Below are positions 26,881 through 45,518 of a stretch of 64,000 nt of DNA, piece by piece. The position numbers and the translations under genes are program-made. This stretch comes from Anas platyrhynchos. Lineage: Eukaryota; Chordata; Aves; Anseriformes; Anatidae. The notes beneath the pieces are model-generated. The model searched no databases and was not told the origin of the DNA. It worked only from the letters and a program-made list of their open reading frames with translations. The stretch covers positions 1,632,001 to 1,696,000 of the forward strand of contig NC_092603.1 in the NCBI RefSeq assembly GCF_047663525.1. The letters run 5' to 3'. Numbering within the stretch: position 1 is the stretch's first letter; every line of letters starts with the position of its first letter.

Positions 26881-27766
26881 TTCCTGCCCTCCTGCAGGCT
26901 GGGACAATCACAGCTGAAAGGTAGATGTCAAACTGGAACCTGCTGGGACAAGAGAAATGGCAGGGTAGGTTTGGGGGAATGCAGCAGTCCCTGTCCCTGT
27001 CCCTCCCCAGCACCAGCCCAGCTGCAGGCCATTGATTGGGGGTAAAAGCCAGCTGGGACACAGGTTTAAGAAAGGAAAAAGCTGCTGCACATCAGCAATC
27101 ATCAGAGAGGAGTGAGAAAATGAGATGAAAACAACCCTGCAGACACTAAGGTCAGTGACAAAGGAGGAAGGAGGTGCTCCAGGCACCAGGACAGAATTTC
27201 CCCTGAAGCCTGTGGCCAGGACCACGGGGAAGCAGGCTGTCCTGCTGCAGCCCCCGGTGTGGCAGAGTGGATCAGATCTCTAAACTGCAGCCCACTGAGG
27301 AGCTCATGTTGGGGCAGGTGGATATGGCCTAAAAGGGGGTGCAACCCACAGAGAGCTGCCCTTTGCCCCGTCTCGTTTTGAGCTCTTTGCCCAGCTCCAA
27401 CCCCGTCCTGTGCCCCCTCAGAAACCTCAGCAACAGAGTCTAAGGCACGGCTCAGGAAACAACACTGCAGATCCAGAGCCTTCCTGCTGAGGACTTGCAT
27501 CCTCTTTCACAGAGCCCAGCTCATTTCTTGGCTGCAGCCAAGAGAGGAGCAGTGAGCAACAAGCTGCATGCTTTGCGTCCTGACAGCTATCTCCCACCCT
27601 TGAACAGCAACATGGGTCAGATCCTGCTTTTCCTTTCCCCTTTTGCATGACCTCCCAAGTCTGGTGCTGAGCTTTAGATGCTCAGGCCCTGTCTCAAAGG
27701 GGGGAATCATGTGGAAAAGGAAAAATCCTGCCTCTTGTCTGCATAAACAATGGAGAGTACCTACCT

Positions 27767-29168
27767 TGTTATAAATGAAGTCTCAACTCAATCTGAATTT
27801 AGTAATATTCAGAAAATAATATTTACAAAAGGTATAAAAGGTATAAAAGGCAAGTAAACAGCGCTGGGTGTGCGGGGAGTCTACGCTCCACCAACATGCA
27901 CACACGAACATCAAACATTCTAACTATATAGAACATTGCTTTTACATACTAAACCCGAGTATGCCTATACATACGTACAATCAGGAAAGGTAACAAACAA
28001 TCCTTGAAGTTCCGTGACTTAACAGTCTCCATTTTCCATTCCTTTTGAACAATAGATCTTGCTTTAAGTTGTCAAGCAACTTGGTCTTTGGGCCTTATGT
28101 CTCCCGTTCTTCCCAGATCAAAGAAAAACATACCCATCTCCTTTTCAAGCCAATGAGGCCTGGCTCAAAAGGCACGTTCAGGTCAACAGGGGGCGGAACA
28201 GCAAAAGCCTTCCATGGCTGTAGCGGCAGAAGGACCGATGCCCTAGCAGTCGGATCAGTAAAGGAGCCCACAGCTCCCTCACTATCTGACAAACCACACG
28301 TTTCTGACTGTGGCCCCACATGGCTCTTTAAGGCCTCAGAGATTGCTCGCCAGGTGCCCAGCAATCCCACTGCAACCTTGTCATTTGTAGTTGCAGAGTC
28401 CCACACCTTGACCTCAATTTGGTCCCATGTTTCAGGATCATAAACTGTCTGATTGTTAAGTAGAAGAATAAGCTGTAAGGTTACCAGGACTTTGTTCCTA
28501 AGGACATATGATTCCCCATAATGTGCAGCTGCTTACCAGCGAGGGGCAGTTGTGTGCACAGGTCCGCTTCTCTCAGCTTGAGCTTCTTCCCAGCTCCGGT
28601 GCGCCTAATTCCCGCAACTTTCAGTTTGAGATTCTCTGAGTGGTTTGCTGAGTTTGGCCGAACCTATCTTAATGGGGCAATCAATGTGCCTGTTCCCGTA
28701 CTGTTCTCCGTTCCGCTAGCCTGTTCCTGTTCATTCCTTCTTTCTGCTTCTTTATTGATGACATAACTTCATCACATCGTGTTGCCTTTTTCTTATCTTT
28801 TTTAATCTTGAGGGCAGGCTCCCCTCTTATACCTTTCTCTCCACAGCAGTTCTTTTCAAAACAACTTTTCATTGGTCAAGCAACTTTGCATATAACAACA
28901 GCAAACACTCAGAAACTTCCATGCCTTAATGGCTGGAGAACAAAAGACCAGCTGGAGAACAAGAAACCTGAGACTGCATGGAGTCTCCTGAATCACCCTT
29001 CTTTGTTCCCGCTAAACTCTTTTATATTCCCGATGGCCTCATCGTTAAGAGTCTAATGTTATCTCAAACACGGGGCTGTCCGACCTCCATGGGCACACTC
29101 CCACATCTCCCCCTTCTTTATGAATATCAACCATTTTCTCGACACGAATTACCACTCCATTTATAACA
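27767..29168 (-). mobile_element. 1,402-bp ERV LTR at leader-exon donor (unit B)
   Basis: Same ends and TACCT target duplications as in unit A (27,762-27,766 and 29,169-29,173). Identical length and position show it was duplicated with the unit and not inserted independently. Confidence 0.85.
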
Positions 29169-29171
29169 TAC

Positions 29172-29450
29172 CTCGAGTCCACAGTAGGCTGCTCCCACCC
29201 TCCTTGCAGGCAGCCTGGCTCCTCTGAGTCGTGTAGGCTGGAGGACGCCAAGTATCCTGAGCCTGGACGCAGCTGCAGGATGGACGCGGTTCACCTCCTG
29301 CAACCAAGACACTGCCTGGGTGGCTTCCAGCCAGGCTCTACTTGCCTTACAGGGTGCACCTCTGAGGTCTGCTGGTGGGCAGGGAGCTGTGAGCTGCACC
29401 AAAGGCTTTTCCCCCCACTGAGCACCCTGGCAGAGCCCAGACTCTCAGGC
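29172..29450 (-). other. Putative 5' non-coding leader exon (unit B)
   Basis: Donor GACTCGAG/GTATGT at 29,172, created across the LTR boundary. Same exon body as units A and C. Confidence 0.5.
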
Positions 29451-30844
29451 TCTTCTTCTGTAGGGGCATTTCCATGCCCTGGGGCTCTGTTCAGGCCCAG
29501 CCCAAGGTACTTAACCCCTCATCAGCTTTGTAGGAGGAGCTCTGGGCTGCAGCTCAGCCTTGGCCATAGCTCCTCCTGATGTGCAGCACGTCTTCCTGGC
29601 CCCAAACCAGAATGTGTTGTGAAGCTGCAGCACAGAAAATCAGAGGTTGGTTAGGGCTTGACCTCGGCCTTCTCTGTTGGCTCCCCCAGAGCATTCCACT
29701 GTGTGAGGAAAGGGTTCAGCGCTCCGCCCTGCTCAGCCTTCCCTGCTCTGCAAGGAAAGAGTTAACTCTCCTAGCAGCAGGCCACTGATGGCTTTGTCTC
29801 TGCCCAGAGCTGCAAGCAAAGGCCTGAGCACTTAGCTGGGATGTAGTAGGGGCAACAACCCACTAGGTGACACGAGCCCCCGAGTCCTGTTCTGAGATAA
29901 CTTCAGCTCTGGAGAAGAGCAAGATCTCAGGGCACATCAACATATGACTGCGGGCAACCCAAGGCCCTGCTGCTGTCCTGCTGTGCATGGCAATGAGGGA
30001 AGGCATTGCCAGGGTCAGGATGGGTTTAATGGTGTGACTGGAGGTGTTTGCACCACCCTGCTTTGCAAGCTCTAAATGAGCTGCTGCTAATTGCTCTCTT
30101 CCTGTCCTTTCCCTAGTGGAGGAGGGGTCTCAGGGTCATGACTAAACTTCAGAAAAGCTTTGTAAGTCTGTCCTTGGGTGCAGTTTCATCCTTTGTCGAA
30201 AAACATCCTGAGACCCTACCTGTGCAAACAATTGCTTTGTTTTAAGCTTGCTTTTTGCAATGATGGCGCTTCTCCTGGGAGCCATCAGCAACCAAACACA
30301 AAGCTGCATCACTGTGGGTGCAAGGGCTAGGGCACCCGGCATGTATCTGCTGTGAAGACTGGCTCTAGAAAGTAGTCTCAAAAGATGGGCTTAAGCCTGC
30401 TGAGAGGAAAGCACACCAGTGTATGCTGCTGTGAGATGAAGAAGCTAGCAGAAATCTCTGCAAATGATGATCAGAAGTTCAGAACCTTCAGCAGTAGCCC
30501 TTCTTGGGTGATGCCTTCACTGTGGGCCAGCAGGGTGAGAACATGCAGGCCTTTTATAGAACTGGTCTATATTGCCAGTCAGCTTAGCAGCACCACTTTG
30601 CAAAGATGGGTCTGGTCTCTTCTCCTCTGTACCTTCTGCCTTTCCACCCCACATGGCGAGAGCAACCCCCGCTCATGGGTGGTGGCAGATTCCTCAAAGG
30701 AATGAGGAGTGAGGCTGATAGCACTGGTGACTACTTACTATGTCAGCAGCATTTTGCAGTACATATTACCAGGAAGTCGATGCTGCAAGGGAGGGAGCAG
30801 CGTGAGAAAACCAACACGGTCACAACCAGCTTCACTGGGGAGAG
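29451..30844. other. Upstream region of gene B
   Basis: Near-identical copy of 21,561-22,961. No coding exon recognised. Confidence 0.5.
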
Positions 30845-31285
30845 ATCATAATCATACAACAGCTTGGGTTGCCGTAAAGAGTATCGAATTCCAAGCCTCC
30901 TGCTATGGGAAGGGACAATTTCCACTAGGTCAGATTCCTCAGAGCCCCATGCAACCTGGCCTTGAACACCTCCAGGGATAGGGCATCCACAACTTCTCTG
31001 GGCAACGCGTGTCAGTGCCTCACCACCCTCACAGAAAGGATTTTTTTCCCAATATCTAATCTGAACCTACCCTCTTTGAGTTTAAAGTCGTTCCTCCTTG
31101 TCTTACCAATACACTCCCTAATAAAGTGTCTCTCTCCTGCTTTCTTGTAGGCCCACTTTTGGTACTGGAGGGCTGCAACAAGGTCTCCCTGGAGCCTTCT
31201 CTTCTCCAGGCTGAACACCACCAACTCCCTCCGCTTGTTGTCTTCATAGGCACATAGGTTTCCTAAACACGTGTAGCAGCACATT
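30845..31285 (-). mobile_element. CR1 3' fragment (unit C)
   Basis: Copy of 22,962-23,402; marks the B/C unit boundary. Confidence 0.88.
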
Positions 31286-31629
31286 TAGGAAGGGTGGTGG
31301 GGTTGTGTGCCGAACATGTCTCCCCCCAGAAGCAAGCACTGGGCTGGAACTGAAACCAGAAACAAAGCCCCCTTGCACCTTTCCTGTCCTTCCGTTTTTC
31401 ATTTTAAGAAAGCAGGCCCCAATGAAAACACAAGCTCTGGGACAAATCAGGTATTTTATTCTTCCCCTTCCCTTTCCCCTTTCACACCCCCGAGAAAAGG
31501 CATTTCCCAGACAAGGGATGAAATGGTCACCTTTATCAGAGGGCAGTCTCTTCCACGGGCCTTCTCAGAAATTTCTGAGAGAGGAACTCATGCACGCACA
31601 CACACAATGTTTTTACAGTTTCTGCACTG

Positions 31630-34813
<3,184 letters not shown>

Positions 34814-35699
34814 TTCCTGCCCTCCTGCAGGCTGGGACAATCACAGCTGAAAGGTAGATGTCAAACTGGAACCTGCTGGGACAAGAGAAATGGCAGGGTA
34901 GGTTTGGGGGAATGCAGCAGTCCCTGTCCCTGTCCCTCCCCAGCACCAGCCCAGCTGCAGGCCATTGATTGGGGGTAAAAGCCAGCTGGGACACAGGTTT
35001 AAGAAAGGAAAAAGCTGCTGCACATCAGCAATCATCAGAGAGGAGTGAGAAAATGAGATGAAAACAACCCTGCAGACACTAAGGTCAGTGACAAAGGAGG
35101 AAGGAGGTGCTCCAGGCACCAGGACAGAATTTCCCCTGAAGCCTGTGGCCAGGACCACGGGGAAGCAGGCTGTCCTGCTGCAGCCCCCGGTGTGGCAGAG
35201 TGGATCAGATCTCTAAACTGCAGCCCACTGAGGAGCTCATGTTGGGGCAGGTGGATATGGCCTAAAAGGGGGTGCAACCCACAGAGAGCTGCCCTTTGCC
35301 CCGTCTCGTTTTGAGCTCTTTGCCCAGCTCCAACCCCGTCCTGTGCCCCCTCAGAAACCTCAGCAACAGAGTCTAAGGCACGGCTCAGGAAACAACACTG
35401 CAGATCCAGAGCCTTCCTGCTGAGGACTTGCATCCTTTTTCACGGAGCCCAGCTCATTTCTTGGCTGCAGCCAAGAGAGGAGCAGTGAGCAACAAGCTGC
35501 ATGCTTTGCGTCCTGACAGCTATCTCCCACCCTTGAACAGCAACATGGGTCAGATCCTGCTTTTCCTTTCCCCTTTTGCATGACCTCCCAAGTCTGGTGC
35601 TGAGCTTTAGATGCTCAGGCCCTGTCTCAAAGGGGGGAATCATGTGGAAAAGGAAAAATCCTGCCTCTTGTCTGCATAAACAATGGAGAGTACCTACCT

Positions 35700-37097
35700 T
35701 GTTATAAATGAAGTCTCAACTCAATCTGAATTTAGTAATATTCAGAAAATAATATTTACAAAAGGTATAAAAGGTATAAAAGGCAAGTAAACAGCGCTGG
35801 GTGTGCGGGGAGTCTACGCTCCACCAACACGCGCACACGAACATCAAACATTCTAAATATATAGAACATCGCTTTTACATACTAAACCCGAGTATGCCAA
35901 TACATACGTACAATCAGGAAAGGTAACAAACAATCCTTGAAATTCCGTGACTTGTCTCCATTTTCCATTCCTTTTGAACAATAGATCTTGCTTTAAGTTG
36001 TCAAGCAACTTGGTCTTTGGGCCTTATGTCTCCCGTTCTTCCCAGATCAAAGAAAAACATACCCATCTCCTTTTCAAGCCAATGAGGCCTGGCTCAAAAG
36101 GCACGTTCAGGTCAACAGGGGGCGGAACAGCAAAAGCCTTCCATGGCTGTAGCGGCAGAAGGACCGATGCCCTAGCAGTCGGATCAGTAAAGGAGCCCAC
36201 AGCTCCCTCACTATCTGACAAACCACACGTTTCTGACTGTGGCCCCACATGGCTCTTTAAGGCCTCAGAGATTGCTCGCCAGGTGCCCAGCAATCCCACT
36301 GCAACCTTGTCATTTGTAGTTGCAGAGTCCCACACCTTGACCTCAATTTGGTCCCATGTTTCGGGATCATAAACTGTCTGATTGTTAAATAGAAGAATAA
36401 GCTGTAAGGTTACCAGGACTTTGTTCCTAAGGACATATGATTCCCCATAATGTGCAGCTGCTTACCAGCGAGGGGCAGTTGTGTGCACAGGTCCGCTTCT
36501 CTCAGCTTGAGCTTCTTCCCAGCTCCGGTGCGCCTAATTCCCGCAACTTTCAGTTTGAGATTCTCTGAGTGGTTTGCTGAGTTTGGCCGAACCTATCTTA
36601 ATGGGGCAATCAATGTGCCTGTTCCCGTACTGGTCTCTGTTCCGCTAGCCTGTTCCTGTTCATTCCTTCTTTCTGCTTCTTTATTGATGACATAACTTCA
36701 TCACATCGTGTTGCCTTTTTCTTATCTTTTTTAATCTTGAGGGCAGGCTCCCCTCTTATACCTTTCTCTCCACAGCAGTTCTTTTCAAAACAACTTTTCA
36801 TTGGTCAAGCAACTTTGCATATAACAACAGCAAACACTCAGAAACTTCCATGCCTTAATGGCTGGAGAACAAAAGACCAGCTGGAGAACAAGAAACCTGA
36901 GACTGCATGGAGTCTCCTGAATCACCCTTCTTTGTTCCCGCTAAACTCTTTTATATTCCCGATGGCCTCATCGTTAAGAGTCTAATGTTATCTCAAACAC
37001 GGGGCTGTCCGACCTCCATGGGCACACTCCCACATCTCCCCCTTCTTTATGAATATCAACCATTTTCTCGACACGAATTACCACTCCATTTATAACA
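35700..37097 (-). mobile_element. 1,398-bp ERV LTR at leader-exon donor (unit C)
   Basis: Same ends, TACCT duplications and position as in A and B, with a few small deletions. Confidence 0.85.
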
Positions 37098-37100
37098 TAC

Positions 37101-37376
37101 CTCGAGTCCACAGTAGGCTGCTCCCACCCTCCTTGCAGGCAGCCTGGCTCCTCTGAGTCGTGTAGGCTGGAGGACGCCAAGTATCCTGAGCCTGGACGCA
37201 GCTGCAGGATGGACGCGGTTCACCTCCTGCAACCAAGACACTGCCTGGGTGGCTTCCAGCCAGGCTCTACTTGCCTTACAGGGTGCACCTCTGAGGTCTG
37301 CTGGTGGGCAGGGAGCTGTGAGCTGCACCAAAGGCTTTTCCCCCCACTGAGCACCCTGGCAGAGCCCAGACTCTCA
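37101..37376 (-). other. Putative 5' non-coding leader exon (unit C)
   Basis: Donor GACTCGAG/GTATGT at 37,101, same exon body as A and B. Confidence 0.5.
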
Positions 37377-38777
37377 GGCTCTTCCTCTGTAGGGGCATTT
37401 CCATGCCCTGGGGCTCTGTTCAGGCCCAGCCCAAGGTACTTAACCCCTCATCAGCTTTGTAGGAGGAGCTCTGGGCTGCAGCTCAGCCTTGGCCATAGCT
37501 CCTCCTGATGTGCAGCATGTCTTCCTGGCCCCAAACCAGAATGTGTTGTGAAGCTGCAGCACAGAAAATCAGAGGTTGGTTAGGGCTTGACCTCGGCCTT
37601 CTCTGTTGGCTCCCCCAGAGCATGCCACTGTGTGAGGAAAGGGTTCAGCGCTCCGCCCTGCTCAGCCTTCCCTGCTCTGCAAGGAAAGAGTTAACTCTCC
37701 TAGCAGCAGGTCACTGATGGCTTTGTCTCTGCCCAGAGCTGCAAGCAAAGGCCTGAGCACTTAGCTGGGATGTAGTAGGGGCAACAACCCACTAGGTGAC
37801 ACGAGCCCCCGAGTCCTGTTCTGAGATAACTTCAGCCCTGGAGAAGAGCAAGATCTCAGGGCACATCAACATATGACTGCGGGCAACCCAAGGCCCTGCT
37901 GCTGTCCTGCTGTGCATGGCAATGAGGGAAGGCATTGCCAGGGTCAGGATGGGTTTAATGGTGTGACTGGAGGTGTTTGCACCACCCTGCTTTGCAAGCT
38001 CTAAATAAGCTGCTGCTAATTGCTCTCTTCCTGTCCTTTCCCTAGTGGAGGAGGGGTCTCAGGGTCGTGACTAAACTTCAGAAAAGCTTTGTAAGTCTGT
38101 CCTTGGGTGCTGTTTCATCCTTTGTCGAAAAACATCCTGAGACCCTACCTGTGCAAACAATTGCTTTGTTTTAAGCTTGCTTTTTGCAATGATGGCGCTT
38201 CTCCTGGGAGCCATCAGCAACCAAACACAAAGCTGCATCACTGTGGGTGCAAGGGCTAGGGCACCCGGCATGTATCTGCTGTGAAGACTGGCTCTAGAAA
38301 GTAGTCTCAAAAGATGGGCTTAAGCCTGCTGAGAGGAAAGCACACCAGTGTATGTATGCTGCTGTGAGATGAAGAAGCTAGCAGAAATCTCTGCAAATGA
38401 TGATCAGAAGTTCAGAACCTTCAGCAGTAGCCCTTCTTGGGTGATGCCTTCACTGTGGGCCAGCAGGGTGAGAACATGCAGGCCTTTTATAGAACTGGTC
38501 TATATTGCCAGTCAGCTTAGCAGCACCACTTTGCAAAGATGGGTCTGGTCTCTTCTCCTCTGTACCTTCTGCCTTTCCACCCCACATGGCGAGAGCAACC
38601 CCCGCTCATGGGTGGTGGCAGATTCCTCAAAGGAATGAGGAGTGAGGCTGGTAGCACTGGTGACTACTTATTATGTCAGCAGCATTTTGCAGTACATATT
38701 ACCAGGAAGTCGATGCTGCAAGGGAGGGAGCAGCGTGAGAAAACCAACACGGTCACAACCAGCTTCACTGGGGAGAG
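37377..38777. other. Upstream region of gene C
   Basis: Near-identical copy of 21,561-22,961. No coding exon recognised. Confidence 0.5.
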
Positions 38778-39218
38778 ATCATAATCATACAACAGCTTGG
38801 GTTGCCGTAAAGAGTATCGAATTCCAAGCCTCCTGCTATGGGAAGGGACAATTTCCACTAGGTCAGATTCCTCAGAGCCCCATGCAACCTGGCCTTGAAC
38901 ACCTCCAGGGATAGGGCATCCACAACTTCTCTGGGCAACGCGTGTCAGTGCCTCACCACCCTCACAGGAAAGATTTTTTTCCCAATATCTAATCTGAACC
39001 TACCCTCTTTGAGTTTAAAGTCGTTCCTCCTTGTCTTACCAATACACTCCCTAATAAAGTGTCTCTCTCCTGCTTTCTTGTAGGCCCACTTTTGGTACTG
39101 GAGGGCTGCAACAAGGTCTCCCTGGAGCCTTCTCTTCTCCAGGCTGAACACCACCAACTCCCTCCGCTTGTTGTCTTCATAGGCACATAGGTTTCCTAAA
39201 CACGTGTAGCAGCACATT
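38778..39218 (-). mobile_element. CR1 3' fragment (unit D)
   Basis: Copy of 22,962-23,402; marks the C/D unit boundary. Confidence 0.88.
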
Positions 39219-39562
39219 TAGGAAGGGTGGTGGGGTTGTGTGCTGAACATGTCTCCCCCCAGAAGCAAGCACTGGGCTGGAACTGACACCAGAAACAAAG
39301 CCCCCTTGCACCTTTCCTGTCCTTCCGTTTTTCATTTTAAGAAAGCAGGCCCCAATGAAAACACAAGCTCTGGGACAAATCAGGTATTTTATTCTTCCCC
39401 TTCCCTTTCCCCTTTCACACCCCCGAGAAAAGGCATTTCCCAGACAAGGGATGAAATGGTCACCTTTATCAGAGGGCAGTCTCTTCCACGGGCCTTCTCA
39501 GAAATTTCTGAGAGAGGAACTCATGCACACGCACACACAATGTTTTTACAGTTTCTGCACTG

Positions 39563-42202
<2,640 letters not shown>

Positions 42203-43089
42203 TTCCTGCCCTCCTGCAGGCTGGGACAATCACAGCTGAAAGGTAGATGTCAAACTGGAACCTGCTGGGACAAGAGAAATGGCAGGGTAGGTTTGGGGGA
42301 ATGCAGCAGTCCCTGTCCCTGTCCCTCCCCAGCGCCAGCCCAGCTGCAGGCCATTGATTGGGGGTAAAAGCCAGCTGGGACACAGGTTTAAGAAAGGAAA
42401 AAGCTGCTGCACATCAGCAATCGTCAGAGAGGAGTGAGAAAATGAGATGAAAACAACCCTTGCAGACACTAAGGTCAGTGACAAAGGAAGAAGGAGGTCC
42501 TCCAGGCACCAGGACAGAATTTCCCCTGAAGCCTGTGGCCAGGACCACGGGGAAGCAGGCTGTCCTGCTGCAGCCCCCGGTGTGGCAGAGTGGATCAGAT
42601 CTCTAAACTGCAGCCCACTGAGGAGCTCATGTTGGGGCAGGTGGATATGGCCTAAAAGGGGGTGCAACCCACAGAGAGCTGCCCTTTGCCCCGTCTCGTT
42701 TTGAGCTCTTTGCCCAGCTCCAACCCCGTCCTGTGCCCCCTCAGAAACCTCAGCAACAGAGTCTAAGGCACGGCTCAGGAAACAACACTGCAGATCCAGA
42801 GCCTTCCTGCTGAGGACTTGCATCCTTTTTCACAGAGCCCAGCTCATTTCTTGGCTGCAGCCAAGAGAGGAGCAGTGAGCAACAAGCTGCATGCTTTGCG
42901 TCCTGACAGCTATCTCCCACCCTCGAACAGCAACATGGGTCAGATCCTGCTTTTCCTTTCCCCTTTTGCATGACCTCCCAAGTCTGGTGCTGAGCTTTAG
43001 ATGCTCAGGCCCTGTCTCAAAGGGGGGAATCATGTGGAAAAGGAAAAATCCTGCCTCTTGTCTGCATAAACAATGGAGAGTACCTACCT

Positions 43090-44026
43090 TGTTATAAATG
43101 AAGTCTCAACTCAATCTGAATTTAGTAATATTCAGAAAATAATATTTACAAAAGGTATAAAAGGTATAAAAGGCAAGTAAACAGCGCTGGGTGTGCGGGG
43201 AGTCTACGCTCCACCAACACGCACACACGAACATCAAACATTCTAAATATATAGAACATCGCTTTTACATACTAAACCCGAGTATGCCAATACATACGTA
43301 CAATCAGGAAAGGTAACAAACAATCCTTGAAGTTCCGTGACTTAACAGTCTCCATTTTCCATTCCTTTTGAACAATAGATCTTGCTTTAAGTTGTCAAGC
43401 AACTTGGTCTTTGGGCCTTATGTCTCCCGTTCTTCCCAGATCAAAGAAAAACATACCCATCTCCTTTTCAAGCCAATGAGGCCTGGCTCAAAAGGCACGT
43501 TCAGGTCAACAGGGGGCGGAACAGCAAAAGCCTTCCATGGCTGTAGCGGCAGAAGGACCGATGCCCTAGCAGTCGGATCAGTAAAGGAGCCCAGCTCCCT
43601 CACTATCTGACAAACCACACGTTTCTGACTGTGGCCCCACATGGCTCTTTAAGGCCTCAGAGATTGCTCACCAGGTGCCGAGCAATCCCACTGCAACCTT
43701 GTCATTTGTAGTTGCAGAGTCCCACATCTCAACCTCAATTTGGTCCCATGTTTCGGGATCATAAACTGTCCGATTGTTAAGTAGAAGAATAAGCTGTAAG
43801 GTTACCAGGACTTTGTTCCTAAGGACATATGATTCCCCATAATGTGCAGCTGCTTACCAGCGAGGGGCAGTTGTGTGCACAGGTCTGCTTCTCTCAGCTT
43901 GAGCTTCTTCCCAGCTCCGGTGCACCTATTTCCAGCAACTTTCAGTTCGAGATTGTCTGAGAGGTTTGCTGAGTTTGGCCGAACCTATCTTAATGGGGCA
44001 ATCAATGTGCCTGTTCCCGTACTGGT
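43090..44026 (-). mobile_element. ERV LTR, truncated (unit D)
   Basis: Starts TGTTATAAATG after TACCT as in A-C but breaks off after GTACTGGT. About 465 bases of LTR, the second target duplication and the leader-exon donor are missing. A short filler (44,027-44,048) precedes leader-exon sequence. Confidence 0.85.
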
Positions 44027-44548
44027 TCTTAATGTCTTCTGACCACGGTTCGCCTCCTGCAACCAAGACACTGCCTGGGTGGCTTCCAGCCAGGCTCTAC
44101 TTGCCTTACAGGGTGCACCTCTGAGGTCTGCTGGTGGGCAGGGAGCTGTGAGCTGCACCAAAGGCTTTTCCCCCCACTGAGCACCCTGGCAGAGCCCAGA
44201 CTCTCAGGCTCTTCCTCTGTAGGGGCATTTCCATGCCCTGAGGCTCTGTTCAGGCCCAGCCCAAGGTACTTAACCCCTCATCAGCTTTGTAGGAGGAGCT
44301 CTGGGCTGCAGCTCAGCCTTGGCCATAGCTCCTCCTGATGTGCAGCATGTCTTCCTGGCCCCAAACCAGAATGTGTTGTGAAGCTGCAGCACAGAAAATC
44401 AGAGGTTGGTTAGGGCTTGACCTCGGCCTTCTCTGTTGGCTCCCCCAGAGCATGCCACTGTGTGAGGAAAGGGTTCAGCACTCCGCCCTGCTCAGCCTTC
44501 CCTGCTCTGCAAGGAAAGAGTTAACTCTCCTAGCAGCAGGCCACTGAT
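44027..44548 (-). other. Truncated leader-exon and upstream region of gene D
   Basis: Matches 21,403-21,904 of unit A, beginning CCTCCTGCAACC. The last part of the exon, with its GTATGT donor, is missing. It ends at the inversion junction. Confidence 0.7.
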
Positions 44549-44549
44549 A
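44548..44549. other. Palindrome/inversion junction
   Basis: Left of the junction the sequence runs as in units A-D (AGCAGCAGGCCACTGAT). Right of it, ATGCTCAGGCCTTTG is the reverse complement of the sequence that lies about 20-45 bases further on in A-D. Everything to the right is then in plus-strand gene orientation. Confidence 0.9.
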
Positions 44550-44559
44550 TGCTCAGGCC

Positions 44560-44773
44560 TTTGATTGCAGCTCTGGGCAGAGACAAAGGAAAGGCCCCCA
44601 CAGAGGAGGAGCCTGAGAGTCTGGGCCCTGCCAGGGTGCTCAGTGGGGGGAAAAGCCTTTGGTGCAGCTCACAGCTCCCTGCCCACCAGCAGGCCTCAGA
44701 GGGGCACCCTGTAAGGCAAGTAGAGACCTGGTTGCCTGCAAGGAGGGTGTGAGCAACCTACTGTGGACTCGAG
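44560..44773 (+). other. Putative 5' non-coding leader exon (unit E), internally shortened
   Basis: Donor GACTCGAG/GTAGGT at 44,773, the pre-insertion form without LTR. The exon body jumps from GGCAAGTAGAGACCTGG to TTGCCTGCAAGGAGG, so about 100 bases present in F are missing. Confidence 0.5.
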
Positions 44774-45518
44774 GTAGGTACTCTTCATTGCTTATGCAGA
44801 CAAGAGGCAGAATTTTCCTTTTTCACATGATTCCCCCCTTTGAGACAGGGCCTGAGCATCTAAAGCTCAGCACCAGACTTGGGAGGTCATGCAAAAGGGG
44901 AAAGGAAAAGCAGGATCTGACCCATGTTGCTGTTCAAGGGTGGGAGATAGCTGTCAGGATGCAAAGCATGCAGCTTGTTGCTCACTGCTCCTCTCTTGGC
45001 TGTAGTCAAGAAATGAGCTGGGCTCTGTGACAGATATCCAAGTCCTCAGCAGGAAGGCTCTGGATCTGCAGTGTTGTTTTCCTGAGCCGTGCCTTAGACT
45101 CTGTTGCTGAGGTTTCTGAGGGGGCACAGGACGGGATTGGTGCTGGGAAAATCAAGAAGTGAGCAGAGACGATCAGCATGCTTTGCTGACCTGTTGAAGC
45201 TCTGTAATGATATATGTGGGACTACATTTCTAAGATGCGCACACACCTGACATCAAATAACCATTGTCCATACCTCTGCGTGTATCAATTCCTGCATGCT
45301 ACAAAAATTTGCCTGCCTCCTGTTGTGTTTATTCTGCCAGCACTTGGTTTCCTTGCTTGCTTGTTCTGGGTCTTGTGCTACCTCCTTACCTACTGGACTT
45401 GGCTTTCTTTGTTCTGCAAATGCTTCCTAAGTCTGTTGTTCAGCATCTGCCTGTAACTGAAGACCCATTTTACAGGCAGCTGCTGGTCCTCCCTCAGGCG
45501 TAGTCAGCATTTCCACCA
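44774..45518 (+). other. Intron 1 of gene E, first part
   Basis: Colinear with 56,038-56,875 in unit F, minus about 100 bases. No coding exon recognised. Confidence 0.6.

Noticed and set aside
42230-42823. 197-codon frame in unit D on the minus strand
   Set aside because: Non-coding intron 1; the same region in A-C is broken by a 1-base difference, so the frame is not conserved.
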